A DNA stretch of 24,637 nt from an uncultured Prevotellaceae bacterium. Lineage in GTDB: Bacteria > Bacteroidota > Bacteroidia > Bacteroidales > Bacteroidaceae. Below, in pieces: positions 1 to 7,402 of this stretch. The notes below the pieces were generated by a model. It did no database searches, was not told where the DNA came from, and saw nothing but the letters and a program-made list of their open reading frames with translations. The stretch lies in contig CALEPV010000047.1 in NCBI GenBank assembly GCA_937910905.1, positions 1 to 24,637 of the forward strand, read 5' to 3'. The position numbers and the translations under genes were made by a program. The first letter of the stretch is position 1, and each line of letters opens with the position of its first letter.

Positions 1-542
1 GCATTGCGGAAGATAATTTTTGCGCTTTTGACTTTTAGCGGACAGCAATAATTCTCTGTTAATTATCTGGTGAGCTTATTGGTGAGCTTTGGTGGGGTTA
101 ATGCCAAAATAAGGCTATTTCCATGCAGACAAATGACATTAAAACTCAATTTGACTTGTAAAAAGCCCACAAAATCCACCATAATTTGATATCAAAACTC
201 ATTTTCCGCTGTAAAAACACCCCGATTTTACCCCAAATTTATGCCAATTTTGCGTAAATTCACGTTTAAAAGCCCACCAAGGATTGTACGATTTGTGCTT
301 ACGATATAAAGAACGTGAATGTTCGAGAAACGTGAACGGTCGCGAATTGTGCGTGAATTATCTGTGAGCAGGGCGTGACTTATGCTTTGTGCTGCCAGCA
401 GGCCATGAAAGAGGGCTGATAAATGTCAAACTACCACGAAAACGGCTTGATTTATCACAATTTGATTTGACGGAAGTCAATAATACTTACAGATTATCAA
501 CAAAACAACCACACGAGTGTACTTTATACACCGTAAAGACAT
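1..542. other. AT-rich non-coding region, no gene recognised
   Basis: This stretch is visibly richer in A/T than the coding DNA that follows and contains no open frame that resembles a protein. It holds weak internal repeats: TGGTGAGCTT occurs at 68-77 and 80-89, AAAAGCCCAC occurs twice (about 160-169 and 268-277), and two stretches starting AAAACTCA (about 141 and 194) are loosely alike. A short open frame at 389-571 has no family resemblance, and a promoter-like element overlaps its end, so I do not call it. A minus-strand match to TAnnTTTG lies at 241-234 without a good upstream partner. The region may be ordinary intergenic DNA or the edge of something outside the window. Confidence 0.5.
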
Positions 543-550
543 TACCTTTG
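543..550 (+). promoter_or_regulatory. Possible -7 element (TACCTTTG) of the candidate RNA
   Basis: TACCTTTG matches the Bacteroidota -7 consensus TAnnTTTG exactly. The expected TTTG about 20 nt upstream is absent; only a TTTA at 523-526 is nearby, with a 16-nt spacer. Transcription from here would start near 554-558, ahead of several hairpins and the terminator at 843-873. Confidence 0.4.
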
Positions 551-873
551 CAGCAACGAAGAGAGAGTTAAATCTCTACCACCTAAACACAAAAGCCGCT
601 CTACAGCGGTAGACACGACATACGGTTTTTCATGGTATTAGGTTAGTTTTAAAGGTTTTCATCCCTAGAATTGTGGTTCAAACAATTCTGCTTTAGGTAA
701 GTTAGTTAAGGTAATTGGATTTCAGAATAGCAGGCACGACGGGCGCAGTGATGCGGTTGAAAAAGCAAATAGCCGTCTACCAATGGTAGCGACTGAAATG
801 TTATTCTGAGGAGATTAGACACAAGATTTGTTCATAGCTTGAGGCGGTTCTTCGTGAGAAGGGCCGCTTTTTT
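551..873 (+). ncRNA. Candidate structured RNA of about 315 nt
   Basis: Between a -7-like element and a terminator lies a run of complementary segments with no convincing coding frame. Visible stems are 562-566 with 573-577, 596-600 with 605-609, 667-674 with 682-689 (8 bp, 7-nt loop), 722-729 with 802-809 (8 bp), and nested within the last one 738-742 with 773-777, 744-747 with 752-755, and 777-781 with 785-789. The 5' segment ACGAAGA (556-562) is also complementary to TCTTCGT (849-855) in the terminator arm. I could not match it to tmRNA, RNase P RNA, SRP RNA or 6S RNA: their conserved cores are not visible. It may be an independent small RNA, or a leader of the downstream HAD gene. Confidence 0.4.
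843..873 (+). terminator. Rho-independent terminator
   Basis: A GC-rich hairpin, GCGG and TCTTC pairing with GAAG and CCGC around a small loop, is followed directly by six T residues. It ends the candidate RNA about 80 bp before the HAD gene start. Confidence 0.65.
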
Positions 874-953
874 CAACTCTCAACTCTGACTTCGCAAGTA
901 GGAATATGCAGACAATAAGCCACCCGGCGAAACTTGAATCTCTGAACTTTGCA

Positions 954-1652
954 ATGTACACCGACTTGTTTATAGATTTCGACGATACGCTGTACGACAC
1001 GCACGGCAATGCGGTGATAGCGCTGCGCGAGCTGTACGCTGCGCTGCAGCTGGGGCGCTGGTTCGACGATGCCAGCCTGTTCTACAACGAGTACTGGAAG
1101 GCTAACATCGACCTGTGGACACGCTATGCCAAGGGCAAGATCACCCGCGAGTACCTCATCGTGGAGCGCTTCCGCCGTCCGCTGAGCTTCGGGCGCGGGC
1201 TGGAGCCTACGGAGCAGTTTTGTTTAGCGGCCAGCGACCGCTTTCTGGAGCTGTGCTCATCGAAGCCGGGCTTGGTGGACGGCGCACGCGAGCTGATGGA
1301 CTACCTGAAGGCTAAGGGCTACCGTATGCACATGTGCTCAAACGGCTTCCACGAGGTGCAGTACAAGAAGCTGCGTGCCTGCGGCCTGTACGACTACTTC
1401 GACACCATCGTACTGAGCGAGGACGCTGGTGCCAACAAACCCTCGCCGCAGTTTTTCGACTATGCCGTCGGATGCACGCACGCCCAAAAGGGCACAATCC
1501 TGATGATAGGCGACAACTTCCAGACGGACATCATCGGTGCCAAGCGCTACGGGCTGGACACTGCCTACTTCAACCGCTACCCCGAGTACCCCGCTCCTGA
1601 AGCGCCGACATACGTGGTGACGGCGCTGTGCGAGCTGATGGACATCCTGTGA
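954..1652 (+). CDS. HAD-family hydrolase, YjjG-like pyrimidine nucleotidase
   Basis: The 232-residue protein has all four HAD motifs: DFDDTLYDT at the N terminus (nucleophile and acid/base Asp), a Ser in CSNGF near the middle, a Lys in GANKPSP, and GDNFQTDIIGA with the acidic pair. Length and the long alpha-helical cap between motifs I and II fit the YjjG/YfnB group, which dephosphorylates (often non-canonical) nucleoside monophosphates in the cytoplasm; the exact substrate is inferred. I start at 954 (MYTDLF) because motif I normally lies within the first ten residues; an in-frame ATG at 906 would add 16 residues that look unrelated. The gene is convergent with nadB, with 52 bp between the stops. 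Confidence 0.85.
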   Translation: MYTDLFIDFDDTLYDTHGNAVIALRELYAALQLGRWFDDASLFYNEYWKANIDLWTRYAKGKITREYLIVERFRRPLSFGRGLEPTEQFCLAASDRFLELCSSKPGLVDGARELMDYLKAKGYRMHMCSNGFHEVQYKKLRACGLYDYFDTIVLSEDAGANKPSPQFFDYAVGCTHAQKGTILMIGDNFQTDIIGAKRYGLDTAYFNRYPEYPAPEAPTYVVTALCELMDIL

Positions 1653-1704
1653 ATGTGCAGATGTAGCCAGCACAAAACCTGAATTATGGATTGGCTTGTT
1701 ATGG

Positions 1705-3294
1705 CTACTTCTGGTCGTAGGCGTGCTTGGGGTAGTCTACGGTGTAGTGTAGGCCGCGGCTTTCCTTGCGCTCTATGGCCTGGCGGGTGATGAGGTAGCC
1801 TACGTTCACCATGTTGCGGAGCTCGCAGATGTCCTTGGAGGCCTTGACGCGCTTGAACAGCTCCTCGGTCTCCTCGTAGATGATGTCGAGGCGTGTCCAG
1901 GCACGGTGCAGACGCAGATTGGAGCGTACGATGCCCACGTAGTTGGACATAATCTGCCCAACCTCGCGCATGTCCTGAGCTATAAGCACCTTCTCCTCGT
2001 TGGTCATTGTGCCCTCGTCGTTCCACTCAGGTATCTGCTCATTGAAGACGTAGTTGTCGATGTTCTCTATGGCGTGCTTGGCTGCAGCGTCGGCATAGAC
2101 GACAGCCTCGATGAGCGAGTTGCTGGCCAGGCGGTTGCCGCCGTGCAGTCCGGTGCAGGAGCATTCGCCCACGGCGTAGAGGCGGTGTATGGTGCTCTCG
2201 CCGTTGAGGTCCACCTTGATGCCGCCACACATATAGTGGGCGCAGGGCACCACGGGTATGTACTCCTTGGTGATGTCGATGCCTATGGAGAGGCACTTGG
2301 CGTAGATGTTGGGGAAGTGGTGGCGTGTCTCATCGGGGTCCTTGTGGGTGACGTCGAGGCAGACGTGGGTCAGGCCGTGGAGCTTCATCTCGCGGTCTAT
2401 GGCGCGTGCCACAATGTCGCGCGGGGCGAGCGACAGGCGCTTGTCGTACTTCTGCATGAACTCTTCGCCGTTGGGCAGGCGCAGTATGCCACCATAGCCG
2501 CGCATGGCCTCGGTGATGAGGTAGGCAGGATGTGTCTCGGCGGGGTTGTAGAGGGCGGTGGGATGAAACTGCACGAACTCCATGTCCTTGACGATGCCCT
2601 TGGCGCGATAGACCATAGCGATGCCGTCGCCGGTAGCGATGTTGGGGTTGGTGGTGGTGGCATAGACGGCACCTGTGCCGCCGGTGGCCATGAGGGTCAC
2701 TCGGCTGAGAAAGGTGTCAATCTTCTGCGTATCGGGGTCGAGGACGTAGGCACCGTAGCACTCGATGTCGGTCATGTGGCGGTTCACCTCGCGTCCCAAG
2801 TGGTGCTGGGTGATAATCTCCACAGCAAAATGGTTCTCAAGCAGGGTGATGTGCGGGTCGCGGCGCACGGCCTCTATCAGACCTCGCTGTATCTCATGGC
2901 CGGTATCGTCGGCGTGATGCAGTATGCGGAACTCGGAGTGACCGCCCTCGCGGTGCAGGTCGAACAGTCCGTCCTCGTTCTTGTCGAAGTTCACACCCCA
3001 CTTCACTAGGTCGGCAATGCCCTTTGGCGCATTGCGCACCACCTGCTCTACGGCTGCAGGGTCGCTGATGAAGTCGCCAGCCACCATAGTGTCGTGAATG
3101 TGCTTCTCGAAGTTGTCGAGCTTCAGGTTGGTTACACTGGCCACACCGCCCTGTGCTTTATCGGTATTGGCCTCGTCGACGGTGGTTTTGCAGATGAGGG
3201 CTACCTTGCCCTTGCCGCTCTGTGCCACCTTCAAGGCGAAGCTCATCCCAGCCACGCCCGACCCAATAATCAGGAAATCAAATTTGCGTATCAT
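1705..3294 (-). CDS. nadB: L-aspartate oxidase
   Basis: NadB oxidises L-aspartate to iminoaspartate, the first step of de novo NAD synthesis; under anaerobic conditions fumarate can be the electron acceptor. The 529-residue protein opens with a dinucleotide-binding Rossmann motif (IIGSGVAGMSFAL, residues about 9-21). It then has the succinate dehydrogenase/fumarate reductase flavoprotein signatures, including HREGGHSEFRILHHADDTG and HYMCGGIKVD, and the C-terminal helical domain. Its length matches the family. Its usual partners nadA and nadC are not next to it here. It diverges from the DUF4294 gene and has a well-formed promoter upstream. Confidence 0.96.
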   Translation of the reverse strand: MIRKFDFLIIGSGVAGMSFALKVAQSGKGKVALICKTTVDEANTDKAQGGVASVTNLKLDNFEKHIHDTMVAGDFISDPAAVEQVVRNAPKGIADLVKWGVNFDKNEDGLFDLHREGGHSEFRILHHADDTGHEIQRGLIEAVRRDPHITLLENHFAVEIITQHHLGREVNRHMTDIECYGAYVLDPDTQKIDTFLSRVTLMATGGTGAVYATTTNPNIATGDGIAMVYRAKGIVKDMEFVQFHPTALYNPAETHPAYLITEAMRGYGGILRLPNGEEFMQKYDKRLSLAPRDIVARAIDREMKLHGLTHVCLDVTHKDPDETRHHFPNIYAKCLSIGIDITKEYIPVVPCAHYMCGGIKVDLNGESTIHRLYAVGECSCTGLHGGNRLASNSLIEAVVYADAAAKHAIENIDNYVFNEQIPEWNDEGTMTNEEKVLIAQDMREVGQIMSNYVGIVRSNLRLHRAWTRLDIIYEETEELFKRVKASKDICELRNMVNVGYLITRQAIERKESRGLHYTVDYPKHAYDQK

Positions 3295-3336
3295 TGTCTG
3301 GTTAACAGGTTAGCAGCTTATAAGGTAATCGTGCCG

Positions 3337-3368
3337 CAAAAGTACACCCTTTTGTCGGCACGGCCAAA
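3337..3368 (-). promoter_or_regulatory. nadB promoter (-33 TTTG, -7 TACTTTTG)
   Basis: Read on the minus strand, TTTG at 3368-3365 is followed after 20 nt by TACTTTTG at 3344-3337, an exact match to the Bacteroidota sigma-ABfr consensus. It ends 42 nt upstream of the nadB ATG. Confidence 0.75.
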
Positions 3369-3417
3369 CCTGACCGTAAATAACGTTAAAGAATTTCCTG
3401 TGCGTCGTGATTTGCCG

Positions 3418-3425
3418 TACTTTTG
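3418..3425 (+). promoter_or_regulatory. -7 element (TACTTTTG) of the DUF4294 gene
   Basis: TACTTTTG matches TAnnTTTG and lies 46 nt upstream of the ATG at 3472. The -33 position holds only TTTC (3394-3397, spacer 20), one base off the consensus. It is divergent to the nadB promoter. Confidence 0.6.
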
Positions 3426-3471
3426 CGCCTGCTTAAGAATGATAGGGCTTCAAGCGTCTAGGCGACAGAGA

Positions 3472-4122
3472 ATGAGAAAGGCATTTATTTTAGCAGCTGC
3501 GGTGCTGATGTGGTGTTCTACGTCGGCATGGGCGCAGTATGAGGATATCGATGATGCCGAGCTCAATGCACCTGTGGAGCGGGTGCATTCGTACATAGAG
3601 ACTACGATATACCGCTACGTGGAACCAGAGATGTACATGGGCGAGCTGATATACACGTACATCCTGCCTGAGCTACCCGTCTATCCCCCTATGAAGTTCA
3701 GGAACCAGCGTGAGCAGAAGAAGTTCAACCGCCTGGTGTACAACATCAAGAAGGTGCTGCCGCTGGCCAAGCAGGCGCGCCTGATGCTGATGGAGACCTA
3801 CGAAGTGCTGGAGACGCTGCCTACCAAGGAGGAAAAGGATGCACACATAGTGGCTGTGGAGAAGGATCTTAAGCGTACGTTCACTCCGCAGATGAAGAAG
3901 CTCACCTACTCACAGGGCAAGCTGCTGATCAAGCTCATAGACCGCGAGTGCCACCAGTCGAGCTTCGAGATAGTTCAGGCCTTCCTTGGCCCCACACGTG
4001 CTACATTCTATCAGGTGTTTGCCTGGACTTTCAAGGCGAGCCTGAAGAAGACCTACGACCCCGAAGGCGATGACCGCCTGGTGGAGCGGATAGTCAGACA
4101 GATAGAGGCAGGGCAGCTGTAG
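3472..4122 (+). CDS. DUF4294-family exported protein
   Basis: The 216-residue protein begins with a signal peptide (MRKAFILAAAVLMWCSTSAWA, cleavage likely before Q22). The mature part matches my recollection of DUF4294, a Bacteroidota family of unknown function. The recognisable block is the C-terminal half, including YSQGKLLIKLIDREC, QAFLGPTRATFYQVFAWTF and SLKKTYDPEGDDRL. The centre is rich in Lys/Arg/Glu and probably helical. I start at 3472 because this ATG opens the signal peptide and lies after the -7 element; the frame stays open much further upstream. Its last 29 bases overlap the 3' end of the convergent tatD-like gene. Function is unknown. Confidence 0.82.
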   Translation: MRKAFILAAAVLMWCSTSAWAQYEDIDDAELNAPVERVHSYIETTIYRYVEPEMYMGELIYTYILPELPVYPPMKFRNQREQKKFNRLVYNIKKVLPLAKQARLMLMETYEVLETLPTKEEKDAHIVAVEKDLKRTFTPQMKKLTYSQGKLLIKLIDRECHQSSFEIVQAFLGPTRATFYQVFAWTFKASLKKTYDPEGDDRLVERIVRQIEAGQL

Positions 4123-4684
4123 TGCTGAGAATGCGGGTGGCAAGCTGCTCCATGCTGATACCCTTGGCTCCTGCTACCTGCTCGTACAGCGGTGCTATGG
4201 GCAGTGCGGTGTCGTCGCTTTCCAGAAACATACGGTCGAGGGGGCAGGCAAGCAGGCTGTCGCGGTTGTACTTGTAGCCGAAGCTGACGTACAGGCTGTG
4301 GCTAAGCAGTTGTGCCAGCTGCTGTGGGTTGCCGCGAAAGCCGTGTATGATCCACGGCTGTGCGGCTTGCCGATGCAGGCGCAGCAAGTCGTCAAATGCC
4401 TTGACGCAGTGCACAATCATAGGCACGCCCAGACGCTCGCTCAGTTGGATGTGAGCCTGCATTGCCTCCAGCTGCCACTCGTAGGTGGCGCGGTACAGCT
4501 TGTCGAGGCCGCACTCCCCAAGCATAAACGATCCACCGCGATGTGCAGCTACATCGCGCTCTACGTCAGCCATCCGCTCCTTCCAGTCGGCATCCACCAG
4601 CCAGGGGTGCAGACCATAGGCAGGTATGGTCTGTTCGCCGTCGTGAAGAGGGGTGTGAGTGTGTATGTTCAGGAGTGGAACCAT
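4094..4684 (-). CDS. TatD-family metal-dependent hydrolase
   Basis: The 196-residue protein shows TatD-type metal-binding motifs: HTH near the N terminus (NIHTHTP), GLHPW, the GECGLD block, HCVKAFDD, HGFRGN and ESDD. Members are cytoplasmic two-metal phosphoesterases, several with DNase activity; the natural substrate here is unknown. It is shorter than the usual TatD of about 260 residues, which is common for the compact Bacteroidota version. The start MVPLLNIHTH at 4684 places the HxH motif eight residues in; the frame is open further upstream into yidD. It overlaps yidD by 16 bp, so it is probably the last gene of the hemD-rnpA-yidD-tatD transcript, and it overlaps the convergent DUF4294 gene by 29 bp. 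Confidence 0.85.
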   Translation of the reverse strand: MVPLLNIHTHTPLHDGEQTIPAYGLHPWLVDADWKERMADVERDVAAHRGGSFMLGECGLDKLYRATYEWQLEAMQAHIQLSERLGVPMIVHCVKAFDDLLRLHRQAAQPWIIHGFRGNPQQLAQLLSHSLYVSFGYKYNRDSLLACPLDRMFLESDDTALPIAPLYEQVAGAKGISMEQLATRILSTTAALPLSV

Positions 4685-4902
4685 GAGAAATGCTCTGGCA
4701 CAGGGTCGTAGCCCGACCCACCCCACGGATGGCAACGCAGCAGTCGGCGTATGCCCAAGTACAGCCCCTTCAACGCCCCATGCCGCTGGATGGCCTCAAC
4801 AGCATACTGCGAGCATGTGGGTGTGTAGCGGCACGACGGTGGCGTCAAGGGTGAGATGCACCTTTGATAAAAGCGTATGGGGAGAATCAGAAGCCACTTC
4901 AT
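4669..4902 (-). CDS. yidD: Membrane protein insertion efficiency factor YidD
   Basis: The 77-residue protein has the full YidD signature: an amphipathic N-terminal helix (KWLLILPIRFYQ), then PSCRYTPTCSQYA with its cysteines, and GIRRLLRCHPWGGSGYDPVP. YidD sits at the inner face of the membrane and assists YidC in inserting proteins. The start at 4902 is fixed by an ATGA overlap with the rnpA stop codon, the usual arrangement for this pair, which suggests coupled translation. The 3' end overlaps the tatD-like gene by 16 bp. Confidence 0.95.
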   Translation of the reverse strand: MKWLLILPIRFYQRCISPLTPPSCRYTPTCSQYAVEAIQRHGALKGLYLGIRRLLRCHPWGGSGYDPVPEHFSWFHS

Positions 4903-5330
4903 ATTTGCTCGGTTATGCGGTGCAGCAGGTTCTTCATCTTGCGCTCCACAAGCGATGAAGGCTGAAGGTCGCGTGCGGTCCAGATGAATGCACATACGAT
5001 GGTGCTGCCTGCAGGCATGGCACCGAGCACGATGTCGCTGTTCAGCCGCCAAGCCTCACGCATCTGCCGCTTGCAGCGGTTGCGGTCCACGGCGTGCTTG
5101 AACAGGCGCTTGGACACCGACATGAGTACCTGACAACGGGCTGCTACAGGCATCGCATCGGAGTTGCAGACCATAAAGATTGCACGCAGAGGGAAGGCCG
5201 ACAATGTGCGGTTGCCGCTCGCAAAAAGTTGCTCTGTCAGCTTGCGGCTGCAGAGACGCTGCGCCTTGGGGAAGGTGTGACCAGCGCTGACCAAGGTGCT
5301 ACTTCTTGTTGACCTCAGTGAGGTAGGCAT
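4899..5330 (-). CDS. rnpA: Ribonuclease P protein component
   Basis: RnpA is the protein subunit of RNase P, which matures the 5' ends of tRNAs. The diagnostic RNR motif is present in KHAVDRNRCKRQMREAWR, preceded by VLMSVSKRLFK, and the N-terminal block TFPKAQRLCSRK is typical. The start is uncertain. ATG at 5330 gives 143 residues but overlaps the 3' end of hemD by 32 bp; a TTG at 5294, just after the hemD stop, would give the N-terminal length usual for the family. The gene lies between hemD and yidD, its stop overlapping the yidD start. Confidence 0.9.
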   Translation of the reverse strand: MPTSLRSTRSSTLVSAGHTFPKAQRLCSRKLTEQLFASGNRTLSAFPLRAIFMVCNSDAMPVAARCQVLMSVSKRLFKHAVDRNRCKRQMREAWRLNSDIVLGAMPAGSTIVCAFIWTARDLQPSSLVERKMKNLLHRITEQI

Positions 5331-6045
5331 TGAGTGCGGCTGTGATGCTTGGATATTGTGGCGATGGTGCCTCAAGGTCAAGACGCAGACCGGCATCGCG
5401 CACAGCCTTGGCCGTGGTAGGGCCAAAGGTGCCGATGGCAATCTTGTCCTGCTCGAAGTCGGGCATGTTCTTCAACAAGCTTTGTATACCAGAGGGGCTG
5501 AAGAAGATGACCATATCGAAGTCGAATGGCTCATCGCCCTGGAAGTCATTGGATACGGTACGGTACATCACGCCCTCACGATGGTGGAGTTTCTTCTCGT
5601 CGAGTGCGTTGGCAATCTCGTCGGTGTGCACATCGCTGAGTGGCACGAAGTAGCGCTCAGCCTTGTGCTTCACCATGAGCGGCACAAGGTCGGCAAACTT
5701 GCCGGTGGTTCCGAAGAACACCTTGCGCTTGCGGTACTGCACATACTTCTGGATGTACAGTGCCACCTGCTCTGTGATGCAGAAGTACTTCATATCTTCG
5801 GGCACGTTGAAGCGCAGCTCCTTACAGAGCTGGAAGAAATGGTCTATAGCATGGCGCGATGTGAAGACAATGGCAGTGAAGTTCGGAAGAGAAATCTTCT
5901 GCGACCGGAACTCCTTGCTGCTGATACCTTCAACTTTGATAAAAGGCCTGAAAACAAGCTCTACTTTGTGCTTGGCTGCTATGTCGTAGTATGGCGACTT
6001 GTCCGAAGAGGGTTTTGGCTGTGAGACCAGTATCTTCTTAATCAT
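5299..6045 (-). CDS. hemD: Uroporphyrinogen-III synthase
   Basis: HemD cyclises hydroxymethylbilane to uroporphyrinogen III in tetrapyrrole synthesis. The 248-residue protein shows the two-lobed family pattern: an N-terminal SQPKP segment, FTAIVFTSRHAIDHFF (residues about 57-72), the linker, then FDMVIFFSPSGIQSLL and IGTFGPTTAKAVRDAG near the C terminus. The sequence is weakly conserved in the family, but these blocks and the linkage to rnpA-yidD, known in Bacteroidales, agree. I start at ATG 6045 (MIKKILVSQ); an in-frame GTG four codons upstream is less likely. It heads the minus-strand group. Heme made through this pathway would serve the cytochromes further along the window. Confidence 0.88.
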   Translation of the reverse strand: MIKKILVSQPKPSSDKSPYYDIAAKHKVELVFRPFIKVEGISSKEFRSQKISLPNFTAIVFTSRHAIDHFFQLCKELRFNVPEDMKYFCITEQVALYIQKYVQYRKRKVFFGTTGKFADLVPLMVKHKAERYFVPLSDVHTDEIANALDEKKLHHREGVMYRTVSNDFQGDEPFDFDMVIFFSPSGIQSLLKNMPDFEQDKIAIGTFGPTTAKAVRDAGLRLDLEAPSPQYPSITAALNAYLTEVNKK

Positions 6046-6074
6046 CTTGTGACGCACTTTCTAATTTCGGGGTG

Positions 6075-6082
6075 CAAAGGTA
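6075..6082 (-). promoter_or_regulatory. -7 element (TACCTTTG) of hemD
   Basis: CAAAGGTA on the plus strand reads TACCTTTG on the minus strand, an exact -7 consensus 29 nt upstream of the hemD ATG. No good -33 TTTG is visible at the right spacing. Confidence 0.55.
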
Positions 6083-6109
6083 GACAAAATCGAGCATATG
6101 GCCATCTTT

Positions 6110-6141
6110 TTTGTCGAAAAACGCACTTTTAGCTACTTTTG
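6110..6141 (+). promoter_or_regulatory. Promoter of the radical-SAM maturase (TTTG-20-TACTTTTG)
   Basis: TTTG at 6110-6113 and TACTTTTG at 6134-6141 are separated by 20 nt, a consensus Bacteroidota promoter. It supports the ATG at 6164 rather than the in-frame ATG at 6098, which would lie upstream of the transcription start. Confidence 0.75.
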
Positions 6142-6163
6142 CAGCGCTGAAACACTGACATAT

Positions 6164-7402
6164 ATGCACTCAACGCAACTCCCGCACCTCAACCCGCTAT
6201 CGTACCCGGTGTATGTGATGTCCAAGCCTGCCGGTGCTGCCTGCAACCTGCGCTGTGACTACTGCTACTATCTGGAGAAGGCCAACCGCCGCGATGCAGG
6301 TACAGGCCATGCTGCCAGCCAGGTGATGAGCGATGCCGTGCTGGAAGACTTCATCAAGCAGTACATTGCGATGCAGACCACCGACACCGTGATGTTCACA
6401 TGGCACGGCGGCGAGCCAATGCTGCGAGGGCTGGATTTCTACAAGCGTGTGGTGGCGTTGCAACAGTGCTATGCTGACGGGCGGCATATCGATAATGCGC
6501 TACAGACCAATGGCACGCTGCTCACACCCGAGTGGTGCCGCTTCCTGCGCGATGAGCAGTGGCTGGTGGGCATCAGCATCGACGGTCCCGAAGACCTGCA
6601 CAATGCTTACCGCAAGGGACCGCATAGCGGTTCGTGGCAACAGGTGATGCGGGGCATCAGTCTCCTGCGACAGTACGATGTGGAATGGAACGCGATGGCC
6701 ACCGTCAACCACCTTACTGCCGATAGCCCCGAAGCGTTCTACCGCTTCTTTCGCGATGATCTGCAATGCCGCTTCCTGCAGTTCACACCCGTGGTGGAGC
6801 GGCGCGACAGCAGCGGCCGTCTGGCGACGGTGCAGGGTGGTGGCGACATCGCACCGTGGAGTGTCACACCGGAGCAGTGGGGCAGGTTCCTCTGTGCTGT
6901 GTTCGACCAGTGGGTGCGGCGTGATGTGGGCGAGATGTTCGTGCAGATATTCGATGCTACGCTGGCCGCGTGGATGGGAGTGGTGCCAGGAGTGTGTACC
7001 CTTGCCGAGAAGTGCGGCCATGCTGCAGCCATCGAAGCCGACGGGACGGTGTACAGCTGCGACCACTTCGTGTTTCCGGAGTATCGTCTTGGGCATGTCA
7101 GCGAGGGGCTGATGCATCTGCTCTACAGTGAGGCACAGCAACGTTTCGGCCGCGACAAACACGATGCGCTGCCGCAACAGTGCCGCCAGTGCCAGTGGCT
7201 TTTTGCTTGTCACGGCGAGTGCCCGCGACTGCGCTTCAGCACAACCGCTGATGGCGAGCCTGGATTAAACTATCTGTGTAAGGGCTATCGCTGCTACTTC
7301 GAACATGTGGCAGCAGCGATGGATTTCATGCGGCAGGAGCTGCTTAATAATCGTTCTCCGTCAGCTGTGATGCGATGGCTTGCAGAGCCTCGTCAACGGT
7401 AA
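6164..7402 (+). CDS. Radical-SAM/SPASM maturase, anaerobic sulfatase-maturase type
   Basis: The 412-residue protein has the radical SAM [4Fe-4S] motif in CNLRCDYCYYLEK (CxxxCxxC, residues about 31-38), then MFTWHGGEP, ALQTNGTLL and GISIDGP. The C-terminal SPASM region has two cysteine groups (CGHAAAIEADGTVYSCDHFV and CRQCQWLFACHGECP, YLCKGYRC) that bind auxiliary clusters. Length and motif order match anaerobic sulfatase-maturating enzymes (anSME), which oxidise a Cys or Ser to formylglycine. There is no sulfatase in the window, so a different peptide substrate is possible. The start is set by the promoter just upstream. Its last 59 bases overlap the convergent recX. Confidence 0.88.
   Translation: MHSTQLPHLNPLSYPVYVMSKPAGAACNLRCDYCYYLEKANRRDAGTGHAASQVMSDAVLEDFIKQYIAMQTTDTVMFTWHGGEPMLRGLDFYKRVVALQQCYADGRHIDNALQTNGTLLTPEWCRFLRDEQWLVGISIDGPEDLHNAYRKGPHSGSWQQVMRGISLLRQYDVEWNAMATVNHLTADSPEAFYRFFRDDLQCRFLQFTPVVERRDSSGRLATVQGGGDIAPWSVTPEQWGRFLCAVFDQWVRRDVGEMFVQIFDATLAAWMGVVPGVCTLAEKCGHAAAIEADGTVYSCDHFVFPEYRLGHVSEGLMHLLYSEAQQRFGRDKHDALPQQCRQCQWLFACHGECPRLRFSTTADGEPGLNYLCKGYRCYFEHVAAAMDFMRQELLNNRSPSAVMRWLAEPRQR

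Noticed and set aside
389..571. 60-residue open frame on the plus strand in the left AT-rich region
   Set aside because: No family resemblance, no promoter or start context, and it ends over the -7 element and first hairpin of the candidate RNA.
667..689. Hairpin with GGTTCAA loop as a tRNA or tmRNA T-arm
   Set aside because: The stem is 8 bp and the loop register does not fit a T-loop; no acceptor stem or anticodon arm is found around it.
944..951. GAACTTTG three bases before the HAD start as a promoter
   Set aside because: First base of the -7 consensus is wrong and no -33 box is present at 19-21 nt.
1906..3009. Long 367-residue plus-strand open frame
   Set aside because: It lies wholly antisense to nadB and its translation is a low-complexity Val/Gly/His shadow of a real gene.
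6098..6163. Longer N terminus for the maturase from ATG 6098
   Set aside because: The consensus promoter (6110-6141) lies inside this extension, so it would not be transcribed.
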